Source: Streptomyces gobiensis (GTDB lineage: Bacteria; Actinomycetota; Actinomycetes; Streptomycetales; Streptomycetaceae). Taken from it: a stretch of 64,000 nt of DNA. Position 1 is the first letter of the stretch; each line of letters starts with the position of its first letter. The notes below the pieces were generated by a model that did no database searches, was not told where the DNA came from, and saw only the letters and a program-made list of their open reading frames with translations. A program made the translations under genes and the position numbers. Shown here piece by piece: positions 8,976-17,950 of the stretch. The stretch covers positions 5,144,501-5,208,500 of the forward strand of contig NZ_CP086120.1 in the NCBI RefSeq assembly GCF_021216675.1, in the 5' to 3' direction.

Positions 8976-9638
8976 ATGGTCGACACCACGGCACACCCCA
9001 CCGTTCCGCTCCGGCCGATGACGGTCCCCGCTCACGAGGCGGCCGACCGCAGCCGGGCCTTCCATGAGGTGATGGCGCAGCGCCGCACCGTCCGCGACTT
9101 CGACTCCCGGCCGATCCCCGAAGAGGCGCTGGAATGGGCCATCCGCACCGCCGCCACCGCACCCAGCGGAGCCCACGTTCAGCCCTGGCGCTTTGTCGTG
9201 CTCACCGACCCCGAGCGCAAGCGGCGGTTGCGCGAGGCCGCCGAGGCCGAGGAACGGGAGTTCTACGGCCGCCGTGCCTCCGAGGAGTGGCTGACCGCGC
9301 TCGCCCCGCTCGGCACGGACTGGCGCAAGCCATTCCTGGAAATCGCGCCCGCCGTAATCATCGTCTTCGAGGTCCACAAGGGCCCCGAGACCCCGCGCCC
9401 CTACTACACCAAAGAGTCAGTGGGCATCGCCGTCGGCCTGCTCCTGGCATCCCTGCACCAAGCGGGCCTGGCGACGCTGACCCACACGCCCAGCCCCATG
9501 CGCTTCCTCAACGACATCTGCGACCGCCCCTCCGAGGAGCGCGCCGCCTACGTCATCCCGGTCGGCTATCCGGCCCCGGACGCCCACGTCCCCGACCTGC
9601 AACGCAAGGACCTGGATGAGGTGATGATCCGCCTCTGA
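8976..9638 (+). CDS. Nitroreductase family flavoprotein
   Basis: About 220 residues from ATG 8976 (MVDTTAHP); GTG 8925 is an alternative with poor spacing. FMN-binding signatures are QRRTVRDFDSRPIP, AATAPSGAHVQPWRFVV and, near the C-terminus, SVGIAVGLLLASLHQAGLAT followed by HTPSPM. The overall pattern resembles the iodotyrosine-deiodinase/BluB-like branch rather than NfsB. It probably reduces a small aromatic or halogenated compound with NAD(P)H. It stands alone with no operon partner. Confidence 0.85.
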   Translation: MVDTTAHPTVPLRPMTVPAHEAADRSRAFHEVMAQRRTVRDFDSRPIPEEALEWAIRTAATAPSGAHVQPWRFVVLTDPERKRRLREAAEAEEREFYGRRASEEWLTALAPLGTDWRKPFLEIAPAVIIVFEVHKGPETPRPYYTKESVGIAVGLLLASLHQAGLATLTHTPSPMRFLNDICDRPSEERAAYVIPVGYPAPDAHVPDLQRKDLDEVMIRL

Positions 9639-9893
9639 GCGGCACTGGCTTTGCTACGGATATCAGCCTCAGCTGTGAGCCACTACCGAAACCACGATCA
9701 ACCTGCCGTACATCACGGCGTCCGCCGCGCGTCCCACCGGCGCCGCGCGAGACAGGCCGTCGTGACTGCTTCGGCTGAGGCGGTCTTGCGACTGTATGGG
9801 ATGGTGTGCCCAGAATTCCTCGGGACCGGGGGCTAACAGCCGGGAACGGTTGTGAGCGGGGCTAGTTGGGCCACAGCGCTGTAAGGGGGGACC

Positions 9894-10463
9894 GTGTCGA
9901 GAGGTGAGGACCTGACGGCCGGCGGACTGCTCATGGCGGAGTATGAGGTGATCAAGGGGGAACAGCGGGCGCGTATCGGGTTTCGCGACAACCTCCTCTA
10001 CGCCACGCTCGCCTCCATGGCCGCGGTCATCGCCGTCACCCTGCAGGCCAACCACCGCGTCGAGTTACTGCTGTTGCTGCCGCCAGTCTCAGTGCTGCTC
10101 GGATGGACCTATCTGGTCAATGACGAAAAGATCTCGGCCATAGGCCGCTATGTGCGTGAGGAGTTGGCCCCGCAACTCGCAGCTCTGACCCATGGCCAGA
10201 ACCAAGTGCCGGTCTTTGGCTGGGAGGTGGCCCACCGCAGCGATCGACGCAGAATGTCGCGCAAGTGGCTGCAACTCGCCGTGGATCTGCTCACCTTCTG
10301 CGCATCACCGGCGGCCGCCGTCGTTGTGTACTGGGCAGCGGGGCAGGTGCGGGCACCGCTGCTCGTCCTGTCGCTGGTCGAGCTGGCGGCGATCGCGGTG
10401 TTGGGTGCGCAGATAGTGCTTTACGCGGATCTGAAGAGCTCGCGAGCGGCACCCCCCGGGTAG
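9894..10463 (+). CDS. Small integral membrane protein beside the VMAP locus
   Basis: 189 residues, GTG start. An amphipathic N-terminus (EYEVIKGEQRARIGFRDNLLY) is followed by hydrophobic segments at about 40-55, 62-76, 130-148 and 155-175, so a four-helix membrane protein. One in-frame TTA codon at 10065 suggests dependence on the bldA tRNA. It sits 131 bp upstream of the VMAP gene in the same direction and may belong to that locus, for example as its membrane component. The family is common in Streptomyces but uncharacterised. Confidence 0.7.
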   Translation: MSRGEDLTAGGLLMAEYEVIKGEQRARIGFRDNLLYATLASMAAVIAVTLQANHRVELLLLLPPVSVLLGWTYLVNDEKISAIGRYVREELAPQLAALTHGQNQVPVFGWEVAHRSDRRRMSRKWLQLAVDLLTFCASPAAAVVVYWAAGQVRAPLLVLSLVELAAIAVLGAQIVLYADLKSSRAAPPG

Positions 10464-10594
10464 CCGTGCGGCCGTCACCCTGTGAGCTCGCTGGCATCAA
10501 GTTCTTCATATGTACAGAACAGTGCCGCAGGGCAAGATCTGCCTCTAGGCTGAATGCCCGCAGGGAGAGCTGGTTGGGTGCGAGGGGGACGCAC

Positions 10595-12181
10595 GTGACA
10601 CCACTTGGGTTCTCGGAAAGCCCTGCTCGGCGCCGGACGCTGGGGGAGATGGTGGAGGTCTTGGGAGGGTCGGCGGCACTGGCCGATCCCCGTGGGCGGC
10701 ACCAGTGGCGGCGGGAGCTTACGGACGCACTCGAAGGCTTGGCGCTGGAGCCGTATCCGACGCCCCGCCAGGAGTTCATCGATGCGATACGCGCCTGCGG
10801 TGCCCGCCCTGGCGGGCTGGAACTGTTGCTGGAGATCACCCATTTCGTGGTGCCCGCGCTCTCCCACCGGCTGCGGCCGCTACTGGACGAGTGGAATGCG
10901 GCGGACCTGTACGGCACACGTGACTGGACGGCATTGCACAGCGCCCTCGACATCGGTCTTCCAGAACTGAACACGATGGTTACCGAGGTGTGCGGAGACC
11001 GGATCCGTCTCCCTTCCCACTGTGCCACCGCCTGGCATGCCTTCGTCCATCTGGCCTGCCGTAACACACCGCCCGGTGGTCTTCCGCCGAGCATGGTGCT
11101 CCTGGAGCACCTTGCCCTGCATGCCGATCTGGCTTCCTCGGTCGGGGAGCTGCACGCCTGGAACGATCACTTCGCCCAGACGTGGAAACTGACACATGGC
11201 CACGGCGGTCTCCTGGCACTACGCGCCGCGCTGGCCACCGACCGTGCGCTCGGAGGTTCGGTGGGCGCTGAACGACGAGCAGAGGACAACGCCGCGCCGG
11301 AGCGTCCGGTGATCAGACTGTTCATTAAGGTGGAGCCGGACCTGACCCCGGTCGAGGCCAAAGGCAGGAGACGCGGCCGGGAGGAGACCCGCTACCGGCT
11401 GTCGTCCCGGGTGAGGTACGCCGAGTCACCCGGACTGCACCAGGAGGATGCGGACGAACCTCAGGGACCGGTGCCACGGAGCCGGATATCTGTGGCTGTC
11501 GCTGAGTTATTGACCCGGATGGCCGAACTGTGGCAGTCGCGCTCCGAGGACGTGGTACTGGAGTTCTTCCTGCCGACCGAGCTGCTGAACGAACCGGTGG
11601 AATGGTGGGATCGTGACCCCCGGCTGGATTACGCCAACCCCCTGCTGAGCAAGTATCCAGAGATCTTCACCCACTCTCTCGAACGTGTGCAGCGGCGGGA
11701 ACTGCACCACGCCTGGCGCCTGCGCTGGGCACGGTGGCAGAGCCAGCCGGACAAGGGAGATGTTTATTGGTGTGATCCCGACGGACGTCGGGCTGACGAG
11801 CATCTGGCGTTACTGGACGCGAGAATCGGCAAACGGGACGAGGTGGTGGCCATGGTGCTCAGCGGGCCCCCGCAACCGGGGAGCGGGCTGGGGCTGCGGG
11901 AGTTGCGCCTGGGGCTGGACCTGGGTGTCCCCGTCTTCATCCATCACCGCGAGGACAGCGCTTCGCAGGCGTTCCGGAGCCTCGTCAGCGAGGGGCTGAA
12001 CGAGGACGGTCTGGTCAAGCTTCCAACTCGTGCGCGACACTGGAAAGGTGACTCCGCTGCCGGTGGACTCGACTCGGATGAGGACCCAGCCAGGCATCTC
12101 AGCCTGGTCTGGGACGATCCCGAACTGCTTCTTGACGGCGGACCATGTGCTCCCGCCACTTTCGTTGGGGGGATCGATTGA
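10595..12181 (+). CDS. VMAP-type conflict-system protein with N-terminal EAD2-like domain
   Basis: 528 residues from GTG 10595, preceded by GAGGGGG at good spacing. Residues 1-90 are an effector-associated-domain-2-like helical module: the pattern is VEVL....LADPRGR...LTDAL, then R.EFIDAIRACGARPGGLELL. The middle (90-250) is helical. The C-terminal part matches the VMAP-C region of vWA-MoxR-associated proteins: VVLEFFLPTELLNEPVEWW, a SLERV strand, and a late VVAMVLSGPPQ/VFIHHRED segment. Two in-frame TTA codons (11507, 11810) suggest bldA dependence. It precedes the MoxR gene with a TTGA overlap. The inferred role is scaffold or activator linking the AAA machine to an effector with a like EAD. 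Confidence 0.75.
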   Translation: MTPLGFSESPARRRTLGEMVEVLGGSAALADPRGRHQWRRELTDALEGLALEPYPTPRQEFIDAIRACGARPGGLELLLEITHFVVPALSHRLRPLLDEWNAADLYGTRDWTALHSALDIGLPELNTMVTEVCGDRIRLPSHCATAWHAFVHLACRNTPPGGLPPSMVLLEHLALHADLASSVGELHAWNDHFAQTWKLTHGHGGLLALRAALATDRALGGSVGAERRAEDNAAPERPVIRLFIKVEPDLTPVEAKGRRRGREETRYRLSSRVRYAESPGLHQEDADEPQGPVPRSRISVAVAELLTRMAELWQSRSEDVVLEFFLPTELLNEPVEWWDRDPRLDYANPLLSKYPEIFTHSLERVQRRELHHAWRLRWARWQSQPDKGDVYWCDPDGRRADEHLALLDARIGKRDEVVAMVLSGPPQPGSGLGLRELRLGLDLGVPVFIHHREDSASQAFRSLVSEGLNEDGLVKLPTRARHWKGDSAAGGLDSDEDPARHLSLVWDDPELLLDGGPCAPATFVGGID

Positions 12182-13305
12182 ACGCGTCGGAAAACAGCGG
12201 AGGGCCGACGACGCCAACCGCGACAAACGGACTCTTGTACCAGGGGACGGGAGCCGTATCGCCCGACGTCCCCTACGAGGAGCGTGAGTGGCCGCAGGGG
12301 CCGCGGTGGCGGACCTTCCACGGCGGGCCGTGCCTGCCCCAACCACCCGACGATGAAGAGGCCGACCGCCGGCTGGGGCCTGTCGGAGTGGTCCGCCGGC
12401 CTTCGGCCACCGAAGTCCGCTTGGTGAACGCCGCTATTCTGCTGCGCCGCCCCTTGTTGGTGTCGGGACGTCCCGGCGTAGGCAAGTCCACTCTCGCCTA
12501 TCGGATCGCCCGCGAATTGCGGCTCGGGCGTGTGCTGCAGTGGCCGGTCACCAGCCGTACGACACTGGCCTCCGGGCTTTTCGAGTACGACGTGATCGGC
12601 CGCGCCCAGGCAGGCCAGGCGTGGTATGCGGCGCAACAGCGCGCTGGTGGGGCGGAGGACGGGACGGAGCCGGGCGGCTCCCGCCCCGGAACGAGCGTGG
12701 ACATCGGGGATTTCGTCCAGCTCGGGCCGCTGGGTACGGCACTGCTTCCGCACTCTCTGCCGCGTGTCCTGCTCATCGATGAGCTGGACAAGGGAGACGC
12801 TGATCTCCCGAATGACCTCCTCACTCTCTTCGAGGACGCGTGGTATGCCGTGCCGCCCCTCGTTCGAGTGAAGCGCCAGTCACCAGAAGTGGTCGTTCAC
12901 ACCGCAGATCCAGGCAGAACCGCTCCGGTCAAAGAAGGAATTATCAGGGCACGAGCGTTTCCGATCGTGGTCATGACGTCAAACGGTGAGCGCGAGTTTC
13001 CGGAAGCGTTTATGCGCCGGTGCCTGCGACTGGATATACCGGATCCCGGCCCGGAAGCACTGGGCGAGCTGGTCACCGCTCATTTCGCCGACCGGCTGGG
13101 GGACATGCACGGAAAGCTGGTCCGGGACTTCATGATGCGCAGCGAACAGGTCGACGGTCTCGCAGCCGATCAACTGCTCAACGCAGCCCATCTTGTGTCG
13201 TCGGGCGCCTACTCGTACGCCGAGGGTGACGACGCCGAGTGGCAGGCGGTCCTGAGCTCCATCTGGCATCCGTTGAACGCGGATGGGGCGGAACCGGGTG
13301 CTTGA
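12178..13305 (+). CDS. MoxR-type AAA+ ATPase of the vWA-MoxR-VMAP system
   Basis: 375 residues if started at TTG 12178, which overlaps the VMAP stop (TTGA) and has GGGGGGA just upstream; ATG 12145 would add 11 residues but lies inside the VMAP gene. Motifs are Walker A GRPGVGKS (about 97-104), Walker B LLIDELDKGD (about 197-206), a sensor-1 strand VVMTSNGEREFPEAF and the arginine-bearing RRCLRLDIPDP segment. A Gly/Ala-rich loop (about 150-172) interrupts the ATPase core. MoxR ATPases remodel vWA-domain partners; here the partner is probably the next gene, whose start overlaps this stop by 8 bp. Confidence 0.85.
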   Translation: MNASENSGGPTTPTATNGLLYQGTGAVSPDVPYEEREWPQGPRWRTFHGGPCLPQPPDDEEADRRLGPVGVVRRPSATEVRLVNAAILLRRPLLVSGRPGVGKSTLAYRIARELRLGRVLQWPVTSRTTLASGLFEYDVIGRAQAGQAWYAAQQRAGGAEDGTEPGGSRPGTSVDIGDFVQLGPLGTALLPHSLPRVLLIDELDKGDADLPNDLLTLFEDAWYAVPPLVRVKRQSPEVVVHTADPGRTAPVKEGIIRARAFPIVVMTSNGEREFPEAFMRRCLRLDIPDPGPEALGELVTAHFADRLGDMHGKLVRDFMMRSEQVDGLAADQLLNAAHLVSSGAYSYAEGDDAEWQAVLSSIWHPLNADGAEPGA

Positions 13306-16300
13306 CCAACCGTCGATGCCCGAGAGGGCGGAGGCAAGCAGTGGGGCGGAGGGCCCGGCGGCTGCCCCAGCCGGTGGGCGCCTTGGAGTAACCGAACTGC
13401 ACTGGTGGGAGATTGCTGACGCACTGTGGCTCACTCAGCACTGTCCGCAGCTCACGAACCCCGGTCGGCACCCCGACGCGGCCGAGCCGTCCGAACCCCT
13501 AGGCCCCACTGGTCCGTTGGAGCTGCCCGCCGACGATCCGTCCAGCGCCGGCATGAACTCCTCGGAGACTGACCAGGGCAAGGGGGCGGACGACAGGCCG
13601 ACGCAGCTGACGCCGCCGACAACGCCGACGCCGACGCCGCCGCCGACGCCTCCGTCAACTGCCCTTGACGGAAGCGGCGATGGCCTACCGCTCCACGCAC
13701 CAGCAGGAAGGACGGCCGCCCAGTCCCGTGGGTTCTCCTCCCCGGAGGCGGACCCAGCGGCTGAAGGCGATCGGCACCGGGCCGGGCCGAGGTTCCGCGT
13801 CTCGCCGAAAGGCCGGATCGCCGGTGGCCTGGACGCGGCTTCCTTAGGGCGGGCGCTGCGCCCCCTGAGGCAATACGCCCGTTCGACGCGAACCCAGGAA
13901 GTGGACGAGGAGACGACCGCCGAGCGGTTGGCCGAGGACCCTGGCCTGCCCCCCGGGGTGAGGCCGGGGCTTGAGCCCCGGTGGAACGCGGTGCTGGTCG
14001 TGGATACCGGGCCGTGGATGGCCGTATGGCGCAGTGCCACCCTCCGGTTCGCCGGCGTGCTGCGCCGCTACGGCGGCTTCCGCGACCTCGAGCTGCGGCG
14101 TCTCAACACCCGTTCCGAGGCATTGGGGGATGTCGAACTGTGTGGGCCCGGCGAACGGACGCGGCGCCAGCCCTCGAAGGCCCTCGTCGACCCCACCGCA
14201 CGTCGGATCGTCTTCGTCCTCACCGATGGTCTCGCCCCCGCTTGGCGGTCCGGCGCGGCACAGCGACTTCTGGCCGTCTGGGGCCGCCATCAGCCTGTGG
14301 CAGTGCTCCATTCGCTGCCCCAGCGTCTCTGGCACCGCACCGGCCTCTTCCCGGACCGGGTGCGGTTGCACACGTCAGGGCCAAGGGCGGCGAGCGGACA
14401 GGTCAAGTGGGAGTTCACCGAACCTTCCGTTGCCGCGCCGCTCCGTGAGCCGGGCGCGGGGCGCCGGGCGGTGCCCATACCCGTGCTGGAGATCGCTGGG
14501 GAGTGGATCGCGCCCTGGGCCCGTTTTGTGGCGGGCGAGGGACCTCGGCGGCTGGACGTGGCAGCGGCACTCGTGGGGCCGTGGCGGCGACCGGAGCCGA
14601 CGGCCGGGACGCCGGAGGCGGTACGGACTCCGCTGAGCGCGGCGGAACGGGTGGCCCGGTTCCGCGTCTGGGCCTCGCCGGAGACCTTCGATCTGGCGAC
14701 CCGGCTGGCCGCAGTTCCGCTCGACCTGCCGGTGATGACCGCGGTGCAGCGCCGCGCCATGCCCCGTACGGGACCCGCCCATATAGCCGAATTCCTTATG
14801 AGCGGCCTGGTGGAACCACTGCTGGGCAGCGGCGACCGCTCCTTTCTGTTCCATGAGGGCGTCCGAGAGGAACTGCTTGCCTCCGGTACCAGGCAGGCAA
14901 CCGAACTGGCGTCCAGAGCCGCCGCGGAAACACTGGCGCCGCACGATGGCGCCGCACGGGAACTACTGACCTATTTCGATGGCGGGGAGGTCGCCCGAAA
15001 GCCCGAGGTAACCAGGGAGAATGCGCGCTTCCGTCAAATCGAACATGCCGTTCTGCAAGCCCTGTCGGGATCCCATGTACGCCGTGCTCGTCAGCTGCAG
15101 GAGCTTATCGACACCGGTGCCGACCGGGTCTCTTCCGAGGACCTGATTGACCCGAGTGATTCGACTGAGACTGCGGGCTCGGCGCGCCAGGTGAGCAATG
15201 TCCTTCATGATGCGATAAGTAAAGGCTCTGACGCGGTGAATCATCCAGGAATGCCTGATACGCCCACTTCTCCCTCGCAGGAGGGTGTGACCCCTACTGG
15301 TGCACAGCAAGGAGGCATGCCGGTGACCACGGTCTCCCAGCGGCCGGCGACGACGCCGAGCACCGGGGCGGGGGTCGGCGTACCACTCGACCGGTCTTCT
15401 GCGGTGTCGGTGGGGCGCCCCCTCATCTGGGGAAACACGCCACCCAGGAATATGCTCTTCACCGGGCGCGACGAGCTGTTGCGCCAGCTGGAGCGCGGGC
15501 TCAGTGAAGGGCCGACGGCCGTCCTGCCCCATGCCCTGCACGGCATGGGCGGCGTCGGAAAGTCTCAGCTGGCCCTGGAATACGTTTACCTTCATGCCTC
15601 GGAATACGACGTCGTATGGTGGATCCCGGCTGAGCGGCCCACCCAGATCGCCCAGGCCATGGTGGAACTCGCGCAGCGCCTCGGTCTGCCGGTGACGGGC
15701 GAAGCGATTACGGCGGTACCGGCCGTGCTGGAAGCTCTGCGCACAGGGAATCCGTACAGCAACTGGCTGCTCGTATTCGACAACGCGGAAAGCCCCGAGG
15801 CAGTCCAGGAGTTCTTCCCCAGCAGCCCCCAAGGCGGCCCGACCGGATCCATTATGGTGACCTCACGCAACCCCCAGTGGAACACGCTTGCCCATCCGCT
15901 CGAAGTCGATATCTTCGAGCGGAGTGAGAGCATTCAGCTTCTCCAGCGCCGTAACCCCGATCTGCCCGCTGAGGAGGCAGACAAGCTGGCGGAGGTCCTT
16001 GGCGACCTGCCGTTGGCGGTCGAGCAGGCCTCAGCCTGGCGCGCCGAGACGGGCATGCCGGCGGCGGAGTATCTGCGGCTCTTCGATCAGAAGCGGGCCG
16101 AGTTGATGACGGTTTCCCCGCCGACCCAGTACGAACAGACGGTGGCCACCGCATGGAACGTCTCCCTTGACCACGTCGAGAACAAGAACCGTGCCGCACT
16201 GCAGCTCTTGCAGGTCTGTGCGTTCTTCGCGTCCGAACCGATTTCTCGGTCACTGTTCTCGGGCGCCCCAGTCGAACCCATCGCCCCCGATCTGGACCGG

Positions 16301-17908
16301 GCACTCACTGATCCCCTGAGGCTGGGCCGCGCCATCCGGGAGATCTACCGCTACTCCCTTGCCAAGATCGACCACCGCGGAGACTCCATTCAGATGCACC
16401 GTCTGGTGCAGGCGGTGCTGGTCGCGAGGATGAGTGAGGAACAGCGCGCTCGTATGCGGCGTGGCGCGCACCTGCTGCTGGCGGCCAACGCCCCTCGCGA
16501 CCCCAAGGACCCTGAGCACTGGGCACGCTTCGGCAGTATCTACCCGCATGTGGTGGTCTCCGGGGCTGTTGAGTCGGAGTCCCGGAACGTGCGTCAGATG
16601 GTCATCCACATCGCGGAGTATCTGTTCTACTGGGGTGATCACTCTGGCGCTCGTGCCTTCGCTCAGCACGCATACGACGACTGGTGCGAGCGGTTCGGCG
16701 AGAACGATCAGCAGACACTTCTCCTCCTTCGCCACCTGCGCTATGTGGTCTGGACGATGGGCCGTTATGCGGAGGCGGCGAAGATGGGCCAGCGCATGCT
16801 CGAAGGGGCGCGGGCCGCCGGACCTGAGGGCGAGGAGGAACTGCTCACCGTCATGGGGCAGGTGGCTGCCGACCGACGTGCCCAGGGCGACTATCGGGGG
16901 GCCCTGGACCTCGACGAGGACGTTTACGCACGGGCTGTACGCGCCTTCGGCGAGGACGATCCCGAAACACTGCGCCATGCGCACAATCTCGCCACCGGCC
17001 TGCGGGCACTGGGTGATTACCGCCGGGCTCTGGAACTCGACGAGGAGACATGGCGGCGCCGGGTCGAGACCCACGGTGATGAGTCACTCCCCAGCCTGAT
17101 GACCGAGATGAGTATCGCCATCGACCGGCGTGAGCTCGGCGACTACGCGATCGGCGCACAGCTCTTCGAGGGCGTGGTCGACAAGTTCCGGAGAGTGTTC
17201 GGAGAGCTCAATCCCAACACCCTGCGGGTCATGGCGCGGCTGGCCGCTTCACGACGCAAGGCGGGCGACCACAGCGGGGCCATTGAGCTGAGCAAGTATG
17301 CCCGCAAAGCACTCACCGAGCGGTACGGTCAGCGCAGCCCGGACTCCCTGGCCGCATCCCTCGGCCTCTCGCTTGACTTGCGGCAGACGGGGGAACTGAA
17401 CGAATCATGGCGCCTGGGGGAGGCGACCAGGGACCTCTATGTGGAGGTCTTTGGACTGAATCACCCCAACACCCTCGCGGCTGAAACCGACCTCGCCATC
17501 ACACTGCGGCTGCTGAACAATACGGACGCTGCCCGCCGGATCAACGGGTCGGCGCTCACCCGGGCTCGCGAGACCCTGCCGGAGACCCATCCCAATGTGC
17601 TCGTCTGCGCCGTGAACCTGGCCAGCGATCTGTTCGCGCAGGGCGACGCCGCCGCGGCACTGGAGCTGGACGAAACCACTCTCAGGACTGCGGTGAAAAC
17701 CCTCGGTGAAGACCATCCCACCTTGCTGGCACTGAAGAGCAACCTCGCTTGCGACCTCAAGGCGCTGCGGCGGTACGAAGAGGCGAATGCCATGCACACC
17801 GCCGTGGTCAAGAGCCTTCAGTCCAGGCTCGGTGAGGCCCATCCAGCCTGCGCCGACGCGCTGGCCTGGCGGCGTGCCAACTGCGACCTCGACGCAAACC
17901 CCTTGTGA
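13298..17908 (+). CDS. fxsT: SAV_2336/vWA-like + NB-ARC + TPR protein (FxsT-like)
   Basis: 1536 residues from GTG 13298 (GGGGCGG upstream; ATG 13283 is an alternative). Order: low-complexity Pro/Thr linker (about 100-130); SAV_2336-type vWA-like domain (about 225-480) where the metal-site DxSxS is replaced by DTGPWM; a helical part ending near 610; NB-ARC ATPase with Walker A GMGGVGKSQ (about 749-757), Walker B WLLVFDN, SIMVTSRN sensor and GDLPLAVEQA; winged-helix region; then C-terminal TPR repeats of the FGEDDPETL..HNLA..L type. This matches the TPR protein of FxSxx-COOH systems. Role inferred: signal-sensing STAND hub working with the MoxR ATPase. The symbol is by family resemblance. Confidence 0.85.
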   Translation: MLDQPSMPERAEASSGAEGPAAAPAGGRLGVTELHWWEIADALWLTQHCPQLTNPGRHPDAAEPSEPLGPTGPLELPADDPSSAGMNSSETDQGKGADDRPTQLTPPTTPTPTPPPTPPSTALDGSGDGLPLHAPAGRTAAQSRGFSSPEADPAAEGDRHRAGPRFRVSPKGRIAGGLDAASLGRALRPLRQYARSTRTQEVDEETTAERLAEDPGLPPGVRPGLEPRWNAVLVVDTGPWMAVWRSATLRFAGVLRRYGGFRDLELRRLNTRSEALGDVELCGPGERTRRQPSKALVDPTARRIVFVLTDGLAPAWRSGAAQRLLAVWGRHQPVAVLHSLPQRLWHRTGLFPDRVRLHTSGPRAASGQVKWEFTEPSVAAPLREPGAGRRAVPIPVLEIAGEWIAPWARFVAGEGPRRLDVAAALVGPWRRPEPTAGTPEAVRTPLSAAERVARFRVWASPETFDLATRLAAVPLDLPVMTAVQRRAMPRTGPAHIAEFLMSGLVEPLLGSGDRSFLFHEGVREELLASGTRQATELASRAAAETLAPHDGAARELLTYFDGGEVARKPEVTRENARFRQIEHAVLQALSGSHVRRARQLQELIDTGADRVSSEDLIDPSDSTETAGSARQVSNVLHDAISKGSDAVNHPGMPDTPTSPSQEGVTPTGAQQGGMPVTTVSQRPATTPSTGAGVGVPLDRSSAVSVGRPLIWGNTPPRNMLFTGRDELLRQLERGLSEGPTAVLPHALHGMGGVGKSQLALEYVYLHASEYDVVWWIPAERPTQIAQAMVELAQRLGLPVTGEAITAVPAVLEALRTGNPYSNWLLVFDNAESPEAVQEFFPSSPQGGPTGSIMVTSRNPQWNTLAHPLEVDIFERSESIQLLQRRNPDLPAEEADKLAEVLGDLPLAVEQASAWRAETGMPAAEYLRLFDQKRAELMTVSPPTQYEQTVATAWNVSLDHVENKNRAALQLLQVCAFFASEPISRSLFSGAPVEPIAPDLDRALTDPLRLGRAIREIYRYSLAKIDHRGDSIQMHRLVQAVLVARMSEEQRARMRRGAHLLLAANAPRDPKDPEHWARFGSIYPHVVVSGAVESESRNVRQMVIHIAEYLFYWGDHSGARAFAQHAYDDWCERFGENDQQTLLLLRHLRYVVWTMGRYAEAAKMGQRMLEGARAAGPEGEEELLTVMGQVAADRRAQGDYRGALDLDEDVYARAVRAFGEDDPETLRHAHNLATGLRALGDYRRALELDEETWRRRVETHGDESLPSLMTEMSIAIDRRELGDYAIGAQLFEGVVDKFRRVFGELNPNTLRVMARLAASRRKAGDHSGAIELSKYARKALTERYGQRSPDSLAASLGLSLDLRQTGELNESWRLGEATRDLYVEVFGLNHPNTLAAETDLAITLRLLNNTDAARRINGSALTRARETLPETHPNVLVCAVNLASDLFAQGDAAAALELDETTLRTAVKTLGEDHPTLLALKSNLACDLKALRRYEEANAMHTAVVKSLQSRLGEAHPACADALAWRRANCDLDANPL

Positions 17909-17950
17909 CAGCACTCCGTTCACGGGCGAGGGTGGGACGGGCGGTCAGGC

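Noticed and set aside
9651..9836. 61-codon frame after the nitroreductase gene
   Set aside because: No ribosome site, Arg/His-rich composition and no recognisable family.
12145..12177. ATG 12145 as the start of the MoxR gene
   Set aside because: It lies inside the VMAP coding sequence without a ribosome site, whereas TTG 12178 has GGGGGGA and overlaps the VMAP stop.
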